This document shows, piece after piece, positions 19,367-27,753 of a stretch of DNA of 64,000 nucleotides (position 1 is the first letter of the stretch; every line of letters starts with the position of its first letter). A program made the translations under genes and the position numbers. Below the pieces are notes generated by a model. The model searched no databases and was not told where the DNA came from. It saw nothing but the letters and a program-made list of their open reading frames with translations. The stretch comes from Zooshikella sp050749885. Lineage in GTDB: Bacteria > Pseudomonadota > Gammaproteobacteria > Pseudomonadales > Zooshikellaceae. The DNA lies in NCBI RefSeq assembly GCF_050749885.1, contig NZ_JBOIUB010000004.1:438678-502677 (forward strand), given 5' to 3'.

Positions 19367-19794
19367 AATGACTCCAATGTTAGTCTGAGAAAAATACCCT
19401 TGGTTTTATAACCTTTACTGTGGTGGCATATCGTATGAGTGCAATCCTTAGCCGTAGGGCTCGTCACCTTTGTTGTCAGTATATATGTGGTGTTGTCGCC
19501 AAAATCCCCAAAAGTTGTCAGCATAGTGTGAACACCAAAGGTTATTCTATTTTGTTATAACTATATATCTTATTTTACTGTAGTGTGTTGTATAAGCAAA
19601 CTCTGAGCAGTTTGAGATATAGACTGATAGAACGGTTATCAGTTGCTTTGTCTGCTATATCTGACTTATCGCAAAAGGCACAGTGGGAGAGAGTATAGAG
19701 GCTATATAACCTCTACTCATTGATTTCTAACAGCTCAATGCCGTAAGTTCGTTGTATAATTTTGATAAAACTTGTTTAGCTGAAGTATTTTTTT
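19367..19794. other. 428-bp intergenic region between divergent genes
   Basis: This stretch separates the Cds1-like gene (minus) from the DUF2721-PPTase pair (plus) and should hold both promoters. A perfect TATAAT lies at 19755-19760, 35 bp before the DUF2721 start, with no good -35. A half copy of the ATACCC repeat occurs near 19395. TTGTCAG is repeated within 19475-19525. No open frame of note. Confidence 0.5.
19755..19760 (+). promoter_or_regulatory. Candidate -10 element for DUF2721-PPTase operon
   Basis: A perfect TATAAT sits 35 bp upstream of the DUF2721 start. The region 16-18 bp upstream matches TTGACA poorly, so this is only a candidate. Confidence 0.4.
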
Positions 19795-20181
19795 ATGCAG
19801 ATTACCATTACCACACCTGGCTTATTATTTCCTGCAATATCATTGTTACTATTAGCCTATACGAACCGTTTTTTAGTGATTGCCCAACTTATCAGGGAGT
19901 TACGTAAACGTATTGACCAGGGCAAAGCATGTAATACAAAACGACAAATAACGAACTTACGAAAAAGGGTTAATTTGATTCGTAGCATGCAATGGTTTGG
20001 TGTCTTTAGCTTCTTGTTATGTACCTTTTCTATGATAGCTATTTTGCTTGAATATTCAGGTATTGGTGAAGCTCTATTTGGGTTGAGCTTAGCCTTTATT
20101 ACATTGTCGTTATTATGTTCGCTATGGGAGATCCAGATTTCTGGAGAAGCACTCAATATTGAACTGGAAGGCATGGAGTGA
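19795..20181 (+). CDS. DUF2721 membrane protein
   Basis: This 128-residue membrane protein of the DUF2721 family opens with PGLLFPAISLLLLAYTNRFLVIAQLIREL. There is one helix near the N-terminus and two more in the last 60 residues (about 63-85 and 91-112). Function of the family is unknown. Its stop codon overlaps the GTG start of the phosphopantetheinyl transferase gene, so the two are translationally coupled, an arrangement that keeps the pair on one transcript. Confidence 0.78.
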   Translation: MQITITTPGLLFPAISLLLLAYTNRFLVIAQLIRELRKRIDQGKACNTKRQITNLRKRVNLIRSMQWFGVFSFLLCTFSMIAILLEYSGIGEALFGLSLAFITLSLLCSLWEIQISGEALNIELEGME

Positions 20182-20927
20182 GTAATACTATTAGTCATTT
20201 GCTGTTGAACTCTATTCCTTCGCAACTTAAGGGCGGGTCTGCTTTCTTAATTGAATTGGATCGACATGTTTTACCTACACATGATGAGCTTATACACTAT
20301 CTGACGCCTTCTGAAAAAAAACATGTTTCATCGATAAAATATGTTCAATCATATGATCGTGTGATCGTAAGTAGAGCGGTGCTTAGAATTTTGTTGGGGC
20401 ACTACTTATCTTGTTCTCCATGTTCGGTTGATATTACGCTAGGAACCCATGGTAAACCCATGCTTAAAGAAGCGTCTTTGTTTTTTAATGTATCTCACGC
20501 TGAAAATAAATATATATATTTGCTTTCTTGTGATGTCCCAGTGGGAATTGATATTGAATACATTAATTCAAGAAAACACTGGCAGGAAATAGCACGAGAT
20601 TATTTTCACCCTGACGAGTATAACATTTTTTCTAATGATGTAGATTGTTCAGATCTGATCCAGCAGTTTTATCGTATTTGGGTAGGCAAAGAAGCGGTGA
20701 TGAAGTTATCAGGACTAGGTATGGCGTTACCCATCAATAGTTTTTGCATTGACCCTGATAAGGAATTGCAAAAAGTCTATTATGAATTTAATAACGAGAA
20801 GTCATATTGTTCTCTTCAGTTGATAAACCGCCAAGATTTATTTGCATGTGCGGTTGCGACGCCTGTAAATAAAAAAATTAATATTAAGCATATTATACCC
20901 ATAACAAACCCTAAAAATGATTCATGA
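20178..20927 (+). CDS. pigL: Sfp-type 4'-phosphopantetheinyl transferase, probable PigL
   Basis: This 249-residue enzyme transfers phosphopantetheine from CoA to carrier-protein serines. Sfp-family motifs are present: HGKPM, FNVSHAE, VGIDIEYI (metal-binding Asp and Glu) and WVGKEAVMKLSGLGM. In Serratia, PigL activates PigG and PigH and lies inside the cluster. Here the only such gene in view is 4.4 kb past pigM, coupled to a DUF2721 gene. The GTG start overlaps the preceding TGA. It may also serve other carrier proteins, so the PigL name is an inference from proximity and family. Confidence 0.8.
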   Translation: MSNTISHLLLNSIPSQLKGGSAFLIELDRHVLPTHDELIHYLTPSEKKHVSSIKYVQSYDRVIVSRAVLRILLGHYLSCSPCSVDITLGTHGKPMLKEASLFFNVSHAENKYIYLLSCDVPVGIDIEYINSRKHWQEIARDYFHPDEYNIFSNDVDCSDLIQQFYRIWVGKEAVMKLSGLGMALPINSFCIDPDKELQKVYYEFNNEKSYCSLQLINRQDLFACAVATPVNKKINIKHIIPITNPKNDS

Positions 20928-21012
20928 AGGGTATATCATTAATGAGTGAATCATCATTATTATCTTATTCTTTGATGTGACTTCCTGTCATGTGAAAACT
21001 TAGTAAAGGTGG

Positions 21013-21018
21013 TATAAT
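21013..21018 (+). promoter_or_regulatory. Extended -10 promoter for the binding-protein gene
   Basis: TGGTATAAT is a perfect extended -10 (TGnTATAAT). No good -35 is seen, as is usual for this class. It lies 91 bp before the ATG at 21109. A short GC-rich hairpin (AGGGCC...GGCCCT, 21030-21050) would fall in the leader. Confidence 0.55.
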
Positions 21019-21108
21019 TAACCTTAGTCAGGGCCTATTAACGGGCCCTAAAAAGGGGGGGCGCAAAAGGAACAGCGAATACTGAACAAGTTATGAGTAG
21101 GATAAAGA

Positions 21109-21876
21109 ATGATGAAAAAAATAATAGTTGTTTTATCAGCGCTGCTGATGTTCAGTGAGCTTACTCATGCAGCGAAGATTAAAGTATTACGTGCAGATTT
21201 TCGTGAGCGTCCTCCCCTGATGTTTTTGGTTAATGGTAAGCCTGGAGGCCCTTTAGTTGATGTTCTGAACTTAGTGGCAAAAGAAGGAGGTTACAGAATC
21301 TCCTGGCGTAAGAGTCCCTTTCAACGCAGTATTAAAGATATCAAACTGGGATCAGTTGATATTATACCTAGAGTATCTCTCAATGAAGAAAGAGAAAAAT
21401 TCTTGCATTTTTTAGGGCCTGTAGGGTATCGACTTGCTAATACGCTTTTTTTAACTGAGGCTGCGCTTAAAGCAAAAATATCAAGCTATAACAACTTATA
21501 TAGCTTGGTTGTAGGCGCGAAACGAGGTTCATTCTACTTTGAGGAATTTAATAATGATGATTCTTTAAATAAAAAGTTGTATGGGCATTATTCTGCAATG
21601 GCACGGGCATTATCAAGTGGTGAGGTTAATGTCTTGGCTGTGATTGAGTCTGACCGTAAAATGCAGGAACAAGAACTTGGCGGTGCTATGGGCAGTCAAT
21701 ATGTGTATGCTGACTATGTCCATGTCAGAAAAGAACCTGTTTATTTTGCGTTATCTAAGAAGTCACCTTACGCCAATCAAAAAGACGCATTAAATTCAAC
21801 AATACAGTCTCTCATCAGCTCGGGACAGATTAAAGCAATTTATAGCCGGCATAATGTTACATTCACTGCAAAATGA
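21109..21876 (+). CDS. Periplasmic solute-binding protein family 3-like
   Basis: This 255-residue secreted protein has a cleavable signal (about 1-21, ending THA). The body resembles the SBP_bac_3 fold: a GGPLVDVLNLVAKEGGY segment and SVDIIPRVSLNEEREKFLHF, the region that typically touches ligand. No ABC permease or ATPase gene is adjacent, so it may be a stand-alone sensor-like protein, which is common in marine gammaproteobacteria. Ligand unknown. It is monocistronic by spacing. Confidence 0.72.
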   Translation: MMKKIIVVLSALLMFSELTHAAKIKVLRADFRERPPLMFLVNGKPGGPLVDVLNLVAKEGGYRISWRKSPFQRSIKDIKLGSVDIIPRVSLNEEREKFLHFLGPVGYRLANTLFLTEAALKAKISSYNNLYSLVVGAKRGSFYFEEFNNDDSLNKKLYGHYSAMARALSSGEVNVLAVIESDRKMQEQELGGAMGSQYVYADYVHVRKEPVYFALSKKSPYANQKDALNSTIQSLISSGQIKAIYSRHNVTFTAK

Positions 21877-22070
21877 CTTTATGATTATAAGGGGTAATTG
21901 TTTAGTTAATTAATAGGTTATTTGTTTTTCTTTACAGCTGGTTGTCCGCTTTCAGTTATTCTGTATCGCCTTTATTCGTTCAAACTTTCATACTCTCCTT
22001 TCTTGAAGACAGTAATATTCATATAGTGTATCTTATTATCAAAGCTCACTGATGTTGGGAAGGACGAATT

Positions 22071-24782
22071 ATGCTTAGTTTGGAAAAGAAGCACTGGCAT
22101 CACCTGACGGATAAAGAGAGTATTGATGCGTTAGAAACGGATGAAATACGTGGTTTAACCAGTGACCAGGTGTATGAACGCCAAAAATGTTTTGGTTTGA
22201 ATCAGCTTTCAGTGAAGCAACAAAAAAGCAACTTACGATTGTTTTTTAGTCAGTTTAATCAGCCTCTTATTTATATTTTATTAGCAGCAACCCTTATCAC
22301 ACTGTTACTTAAAGAGTGGGTAGATGCCTCGGTTATTTTTGGTGTGGTTTTGGTCAATGCGGTTATTGGCTTTATGCAAGAACGTAAGGCCATTAAAGCT
22401 ATTGCAGCACTTGCTAATGCGATGAATTATGAGGCAACGGTTATCAGGGATAAACAAAAACGACAGATTGCTGTTCAGCAACTTGTTCCTGGAGATCTTG
22501 TTTTACTGCAGTCAGGTGATAAGGTTCCAGCGGATTTAAGGTTATTACACAGCAGGGATTTATATATCGATGAATCTTCGCTAACGGGTGAGTCAGTACC
22601 TGTTGCAAAAAATACAACACTTTTACCTATAGAGTCGATGTTGGTTGACCAACATAACATGGCTTTTTCAACATCACTTGTGACTTATGGCGTTGGTAAG
22701 GGTGTTGTCGTAACTACGGGTGATGCGACGGAAATAGGGAAAATAAATGCATTATTAGCCAGGACAACCAAGCTACAAACTCCATTATTAAAAAAAATGG
22801 AGAAGTTTAGCCAAGCATTGCTTTGGGTGATTTTATTTCTGGCTGGCATGACATTTTTATTTGGTATTATGCATGGTGAGTCTTGGCTGGATATGTTTAT
22901 GGCGGCTGTTGCCTTAGCCGTTGGAGCTATACCAGAGGGATTGCCTGCCGCGATGACCATTACATTGGGTATTGGTGTTGCACGTATGGCTCAGCGCAAT
23001 GCCATTATTCGAAAATTGCCTGCCGTAGAAACATTAGGTAGTACCACTGTTATCTGCTCTGATAAAACCGGGACATTAACCCAGAACCAAATGACTGTTG
23101 CCAGAATTATAGCGGCAGGAATAGAGTATGAAGTAACGGGAGCGGGATATACTCCTCATGGCAAGGTTCATTATCAGGGGGAAACCGCAGATTTAACTAA
23201 AAATCAAGCGCTGTCTCAGTGCTTAAAAGCGGGGGTTTTATGTAATGAAGCCCGGCTTTTTCAGAAAGAAAGCAGTTGGTGTATTGAGGGAGACCCGACA
23301 GAAGCGGCACTTATCGTATCTGCAAATAAAGGAGGGTTAGATCATGAAGTTTTACACTCTGATCATCCTCGTTGTGATGCAATACCTTTTGAGTCTGAGT
23401 ACCAGTATATGGCGACTGTCCATCATCATGAAAGTGAGGATACACATTTAGTCTATTTAAAGGGTTCTGTTGAAAGTATTTTGTCCCGCTGTCAGTCCAT
23501 GCTTGATGAAAGTGGTAATGAGCAGGCATTAAAGACTGAGTTAATAGAACAACAAATGCAACAATTAGCCGCACAGGGAATGCGTGTCTTGGCTTTTGCG
23601 CGCACTGAACATGAGGTTGCGTTAGGGGCTATAGGCCATGATCATGTTGCTGAGCAGTTAGTTTTTCTTGGCTTGCAAGGCATGATTGATCCGCCCAGAA
23701 AAGAAGTGATTGAATCGATTCAACAGTGTCACACCGCTGGAATTTCAGTAAAAATGATTACAGGAGATCATGGTGTGACGGCATTGGCTATCGCCAAGCA
23801 AATTGGCTTATTAACTTCGGAATCACCCCATAATGTAATGATGGGGGCTGAAATACAACAACTGAATGAACAGCAGCTGATAGCAAAAGTACAACAAGTG
23901 TCAGTGTTTGCGCGTATTGCTCCAGAACAAAAATTACGTCTCGTTGAAGCATTACAAGCGCAGGGTGAAGTGGTAGCGATGACGGGGGATGGGGTGAACG
24001 ATGCTCCTGCACTAAAGCAGGCCGATATTGGAGTAGCCATGGGGCGAGAAGGCACTGAGGTTGCTAAAGAAGCTGCAGACATGGTACTGACTGATGATAA
24101 CTTTTCTTCTATTGTCTCTGCAGTACAAGAAGGACGAGGTATTTATGATAATCTGATTAAATTTATTACCTGGACATTACCCACCAATGTAGGGGAAGGG
24201 CTCGTTATTTTGATGGCAGTGCTACTGGGTACCACATTGCCTATACTACCCGTACAGATTTTATGGATTAATATGACAACAGCGATATGTCTGGGGTTAA
24301 TGTTGGCTTTTGAACCTAAAGAGCAGGGCATTATGATCAGACCGCCAAGGTTGCCGAATGCACCTATTTTAGGGAAACAACTTATTTTACGCATTATTAT
24401 TGTTTCAGTGTTACTGGTATTAAGTGCATTTTGGCTCTTTCACCAAGCGTTAGTTGATTCAGGTAATGTGGCTAAAGCACATACGATGGCTGTTAATGTG
24501 TTTGTATTTGGTGAGATGTTGTATTTATTTAATTGTCGTAAGCTGTATGTTTCGCCCATTTTTACAACATTGCTTGGTAATCCTTGGTTGCTGTTGGGCG
24601 CCATGTTTATGACTGGACTGCAAGTACTTTACACCTATTGGACCCCAATGCAGATAATTTTCCACAGTGCTCCTTTGACATGGCAGGACTGGGGATATAT
24701 TGGTTGTGCAGCCCTCGTTATTTTCTTGGCAGTGAGTTTAGAAAAACAAATCTGTAAACCTAAAGTCGCAGTTAATGTTTGA
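22071..24782 (+). CDS. P-type ATPase, Ca2+-type (P2A-like) cation pump
   Basis: This 903-residue membrane pump has an N-terminal cation-ATPase domain (about 1-80), the TGES actuator motif, the phosphorylated Asp331 in SDKTGTLTQNQMT, KGS and KMITGDH nucleotide-binding motifs, and the hinge TGDGVNDAPALKQADIGVAMG. The helix-4 motif PEGLPA is typical of SERCA/PMR1-like Ca2+ pumps, so calcium or manganese export is more likely than Na+/K+. About ten membrane helices are expected. Monocistronic, with only 9 bp to the convergent thiamine-binding gene. Confidence 0.88.
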   Translation: MLSLEKKHWHHLTDKESIDALETDEIRGLTSDQVYERQKCFGLNQLSVKQQKSNLRLFFSQFNQPLIYILLAATLITLLLKEWVDASVIFGVVLVNAVIGFMQERKAIKAIAALANAMNYEATVIRDKQKRQIAVQQLVPGDLVLLQSGDKVPADLRLLHSRDLYIDESSLTGESVPVAKNTTLLPIESMLVDQHNMAFSTSLVTYGVGKGVVVTTGDATEIGKINALLARTTKLQTPLLKKMEKFSQALLWVILFLAGMTFLFGIMHGESWLDMFMAAVALAVGAIPEGLPAAMTITLGIGVARMAQRNAIIRKLPAVETLGSTTVICSDKTGTLTQNQMTVARIIAAGIEYEVTGAGYTPHGKVHYQGETADLTKNQALSQCLKAGVLCNEARLFQKESSWCIEGDPTEAALIVSANKGGLDHEVLHSDHPRCDAIPFESEYQYMATVHHHESEDTHLVYLKGSVESILSRCQSMLDESGNEQALKTELIEQQMQQLAAQGMRVLAFARTEHEVALGAIGHDHVAEQLVFLGLQGMIDPPRKEVIESIQQCHTAGISVKMITGDHGVTALAIAKQIGLLTSESPHNVMMGAEIQQLNEQQLIAKVQQVSVFARIAPEQKLRLVEALQAQGEVVAMTGDGVNDAPALKQADIGVAMGREGTEVAKEAADMVLTDDNFSSIVSAVQEGRGIYDNLIKFITWTLPTNVGEGLVILMAVLLGTTLPILPVQILWINMTTAICLGLMLAFEPKEQGIMIRPPRLPNAPILGKQLILRIIIVSVLLVLSAFWLFHQALVDSGNVAKAHTMAVNVFVFGEMLYLFNCRKLYVSPIFTTLLGNPWLLLGAMFMTGLQVLYTYWTPMQIIFHSAPLTWQDWGYIGCAALVIFLAVSLEKQICKPKVAVNV

Positions 24783-24791
24783 AGAGAAGGG

Positions 24792-25091
24792 TTACCATTT
24801 ATTTTGTACACTTGATACCTTATCTGTCATGGATTGTTCTCGGTCAGTTCGGGTACCAACTTTTAATGTTGTTGTGATGCGTGGTGCTCCCATGGCATGA
24901 ATGGCTTCGTGGCAAGCTTTAATTGCTTTGAACACTACATCCCAATCGCCTTCGATAATTGTGCCATATGCATGTAGCTCCCAGTTTAGTCCCGCTTGAT
25001 CAAGAATAGGCTTACAGGCTGCTATATAAGGAGATAACGAAACGCCAACACCTAAGGGAATAATGCAAAGATCGACCATCACTTTCATCAT
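24792..25091 (-). CDS. MTH1187-family thiamine-binding protein
   Basis: This 99-residue protein has the MTH1187/YkoF-like ferredoxin fold (DUF77). Typical elements are VDLCIIPLGVGVSLSPYIAAC and LHAYGTIIEGDWDVVFKAIKACHEAIHAMGAPRI. Members bind thiamine or related pyrimidines as tetramers. CAGGAGCATT precedes the ATG. It ends 9 bp from the ATPase stop. Physiological role is unclear in the family. Confidence 0.82.
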   Translation of the reverse strand: MMKVMVDLCIIPLGVGVSLSPYIAACKPILDQAGLNWELHAYGTIIEGDWDVVFKAIKACHEAIHAMGAPRITTTLKVGTRTDREQSMTDKVSSVQNKW

Positions 25092-25243
25092 AATGCTCCT
25101 GTTTATTGAGTTAGGTGATTAAGCGCTTTTGTAAGCTTAGCAAAAAATAAAGAGTATTAGACACTAGCAGGTAGGTGTGAATAACCGTTGAAGTGGGGAA
25201 GGGTTGAAAAGAGAGAAATTTAGAACTCTGTAGAAAGCTGATG

Positions 25244-25376
25244 ATGATAATGTGATTGCTCACTTTTCCTATTTTATAAATGCTTAACATATTACCATAG
25301 TTCTATTTTTGCGGCGTTCATTTATTAGCAACACTGCTTCTCACTAGGTAATTAAACTGAGCAATCACATTATCAT
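25244..25376. repeat. 19-bp perfect inverted repeats flanking 95 bp
   Basis: Left arm 25244-25262 (ATGATAATGTGATTGCTCA) is exactly reverse-complementary to 25358-25376. The 95 bp between have no frame of note. It fills most of the gap between the two minus-strand genes. It could be a miniature transposable element or a very large hairpin; no target duplication is obvious. Confidence 0.7.
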
Positions 25377-25389
25377 TAGATATCGCAGA

Positions 25390-25800
25390 TCAATTAAGAG
25401 AGACGGAAGTCGTTTTGCTTTGTAATGCTCTAAACTTATCTAACTCTGCAAGTAGCCAGTCTTGAGCTCGTAATGGCGCATGGTTGGGACAAAGTACCTG
25501 GTAATCTTTACCTGTAATAGTACTGCGTGAGGCGGTCATTAAAATGAAATCTTCGGTGTTATTAATTTCATCACGAAAATAATCATAACGCTTTAAAATA
25601 TGGGATGCAGCCTCAGTTGAACTATGTTTGGCGCCATTTCGTTCCATGAGGCAAGCAGAGTTTCGGACAAAATCAACAAGATGGTTGATTTCCGTTTGCT
25701 GTTCTGGTGGAACGTCCGCTATCCCAGTATTTGCAAATAAAAACACAGTGAAGAAAAGTAACAACTGTTTATGCCAGCAAGTTGTAGTGTTTGTGTGCAT
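25390..25800 (-). CDS. DUF5329 secreted protein
   Basis: This 136-residue protein has a signal peptide (about 1-27, ending GIA) and the family pattern EINHLVDFVRNSACLMERNG, HILKRYDYF and the late Cys in YQVLCPNH. The two Cys probably form a disulfide in the periplasm. Function unknown. ATG 25800 is chosen since TGAGG lies six bases upstream; an in-frame GTG at 25812 overlaps that site. Confidence 0.75.
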   Translation of the reverse strand: MHTNTTTCWHKQLLLFFTVFLFANTGIADVPPEQQTEINHLVDFVRNSACLMERNGAKHSSTEAASHILKRYDYFRDEINNTEDFILMTASRSTITGKDYQVLCPNHAPLRAQDWLLAELDKFRALQSKTTSVSLN

Positions 25801-26032
25801 AGCCTTCCTCACATTTTTTAGTATTTAGGTTTTAATACCGCTAGCCTGCTTATTCCTTAAACATCAATTTAGGATTATTAGCCTTATTATTATGACTGAG
25901 TCTGAGACTTAAAAGCTATGAAGTTAATAACATAACTAGCGGATACATTGACGGCGATGACCACATGTCTAAAAAACACGCTGTAATAGACATTTTGTCA
26001 AGAAAATAGTGTATCTATATTAGGATAACTAC

Positions 26033-26773
26033 TTATTCTTGCTGAGTTGTGTGATAAAGCCGATTATAAAAGTGGGCTTTTGCCGTTTTTTTCAAGCGGT
26101 AAAGTGCTGCTGGACGGTTACTTCCATAGCGTTTTTTCCCTGTATCTTCGAGTAAGTCTTCGTGTAAAAAGCGATTACGAATAGAGCGCATAGGAGGGGC
26201 TTTTTTCAGAATAGCGGCAAAGACGTCACGTATATCAGCAAGTGTAAACTCTTCGGGCAATAAGTAGACAGGCAAAGAAGTATATTGAATTTTGTTACGG
26301 AGTCTTTCTAGCGCTTGGGAAATAAGGAGGTTGTGGTCAAATGCTAACTGCTCTGTGACACTGTCTCCAAGTATATTACACCAACGTACATCTTCTGTTT
26401 GCTGTTGAATGTCAGTACCTGGTAACAGGGCATAGTAGATAACAGTGACAGACCAACCGCGAGGGTCTCGTTGAGGGTTACCAACGGTTCCAACCTGTTC
26501 TAGGTAAGGGGCCTTCATGCCTGTTTTTTCATGAAGTTTTCTATGAGCCGTGGCATCCAAGTCTCTGTCTTGATCAATATCAATAAAACCACCCGGTAGA
26601 CCAAGCTGCCCTATATGAGGGTGCTGTTTACGTGCACACGTAAGCACCTGTAAATGTTGATTGTGAAGTCGAAATATCACCACATCGACACTACAGAGTG
26701 GTGTTGTGTAGTGGTTTATATTGTACTGTTGCAAGTATTCTTCTTCACTGATCATAGTGTGATCAATGGGCAT
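26033..26773 (-). CDS. nrtR: NrtR, Nudix-related regulator of NAD metabolism
   Basis: This 246-residue protein has an N-terminal Nudix domain and a C-terminal winged helix (about 165-235, DIRDVFAAILKKAPPMRSIRNRF). The Nudix box is degenerate: GGFIDIDQ...HRKLHEKTG lacks the full REXXEE set, which fits a regulator that senses ADP-ribose rather than a hydrolase. Members repress NAD salvage genes. It faces away from pncA-pncB-nadE across 323 bp that contain a tandem candidate operator. A housekeeping Nudix enzyme is less likely given the C-terminal domain and neighbours. Confidence 0.87.
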   Translation of the reverse strand: MPIDHTMISEEEYLQQYNINHYTTPLCSVDVVIFRLHNQHLQVLTCARKQHPHIGQLGLPGGFIDIDQDRDLDATAHRKLHEKTGMKAPYLEQVGTVGNPQRDPRGWSVTVIYYALLPGTDIQQQTEDVRWCNILGDSVTEQLAFDHNLLISQALERLRNKIQYTSLPVYLLPEEFTLADIRDVFAAILKKAPPMRSIRNRFLHEDLLEDTGKKRYGSNRPAALYRLKKTAKAHFYNRLYHTTQQE

Positions 26774-27096
26774 CTAACTTCGCCTCCGCCTGTTATCAGC
26801 ACCGTACAACGGATATTAATCGTGTTAAGCCATGTGTCATGTATATATAGCTTATGCTGTTGATCTGCAAATATTTTTAATTAAATATTCGGATGATACT
26901 TACATTAAAACTTAGTTTCTTCGGTTGTCACTGCGTTTTGACTAAATAAACATGGTTTAACACAAGACTCATCAGCCGGAGGCCAGTTTACGCTATGTAA
27001 GCACTTTAAACAAAGTCGAAAGTTGAGCGATAAGCTTGACATGTAAATGAATTAGGTTCACTATGTAAGTGAATTTAGTTCATTAAGGAGGGTGTC
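26774..27096. promoter_or_regulatory. nrtR-pncA divergent promoter region
   Basis: This 323-bp divergent intergenic region should contain promoters for nrtR (minus) and pncA (plus). The pncA-side promoter and direct repeats are described separately. Nothing else recognisable in the remainder. Confidence 0.6.
27036..27084 (+). promoter_or_regulatory. pncA promoter with tandem candidate NrtR operators
   Basis: TTGACA at 27036-27041 is a consensus -35; CACTAT 17 bp later is a weak -10. Two 22-bp direct copies follow each other, starting ATGTAAATGAATTAGG (27041) and ATGTAAGTGAATTTAG (27063), identical at about 18 of 22 bases. Across their junction lies TTCACT-N5-AGTGAA, a perfect palindrome. Overlap with the promoter fits repression by the adjacent NrtR. 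Confidence 0.6.
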
Positions 27097-27741
27097 ATGT
27101 TCCTCGGTAAAAAGCAGTTTGTCGCTAGTTTTGATGTAGATGCCCAGCAAACATTTACCCCACTATGTCCAAATGAGTTACCCGTGCCTGATGGACATAC
27201 TATTGTGAAAGAGCTTAATGCTCAGGCACAATTGGCGGGTTGGCGCCTTGGCTCCAAAGATGCGCATAGTCCCCATGCTATTTGGGTAGCCGATGAGCAT
27301 CACCCTCCATTACAGCCAGTTGAAGGCAAGCATGTTGATATCCGCTGGCCTGTACATGCTGTACCTGGAACAAAGGGGTTTACGCTGCTATCTGGGTTAC
27401 CAGAGCCTGCGGCATATGATTTTTTTGTTTGGAAAGGGGTTGAGTTGGATATGCATCCTTATGGAGCATGTTTTCACGATTTATCAAATAAACTCAGTAC
27501 GGGTGTTATCGAGTTCTTACATTTTCGCCAAATTCAATGGATTGTGTTGGGAGGACTGGCATTGGATTATTGTGTTAAAACGACAGCTTTACAACTTAGA
27601 TCTGCTGGTTTCAAAGTTATTGTTAATTTAGCGGCAACAAGAGGGTTTACGGTTGACTCCGTTGCTGGTGCTAAAGCTGAAATGGAAAACGCTGGCGTGA
27701 TATTTATTACCTGTTGTAGTGATTTGAAGGTCGAGTTGTAG
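27097..27741 (+). CDS. pncA: Nicotinamidase (PncA-type cysteine hydrolase)
   Basis: This 214-residue isochorismatase-fold hydrolase has the catalytic triad in place: Asp15 in FDVDAQQTF, Lys113 in VWKGVE and Cys159 in GGLALDYCVKTTA. Metal-site His residues occur in SKDAHSPHA. It converts nicotinamide to nicotinate in NAD salvage. AAGGAGGGTGTC precedes the ATG. It starts the pncA-pncB-nadE operon, 12 bp before pncB. Internal frames in this gene are shadows. Confidence 0.9.
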   Translation: MFLGKKQFVASFDVDAQQTFTPLCPNELPVPDGHTIVKELNAQAQLAGWRLGSKDAHSPHAIWVADEHHPPLQPVEGKHVDIRWPVHAVPGTKGFTLLSGLPEPAAYDFFVWKGVELDMHPYGACFHDLSNKLSTGVIEFLHFRQIQWIVLGGLALDYCVKTTALQLRSAGFKVIVNLAATRGFTVDSVAGAKAEMENAGVIFITCCSDLKVEL

Positions 27742-27753
27742 AGGAGAGGTAAC

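Noticed and set aside
21030..21050. Second copy of the MITE terminal repeat (AGGGCCTATTAAC)
   Set aside because: It shares only about 12 bases with the repeat and pairs locally with GGGCCCT, so it is better read as a short leader hairpin.
23768..24082. Cys-rich minus-strand frame inside the P-type ATPase
   Set aside because: Antisense to the hinge and membrane region; the Cys/Ser-rich pattern comes from reading conserved motifs on the wrong strand.
26033..26773. Housekeeping Nudix hydrolase or ADP-ribose pyrophosphatase
   Set aside because: The Nudix box is degenerate and a winged helix follows, and the NAD salvage operon is divergent, so NrtR fits better.
27293..27631. Alternative + strand frame inside pncA
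   Set aside because: The PncA frame carries the catalytic triad; this frame has no motif.
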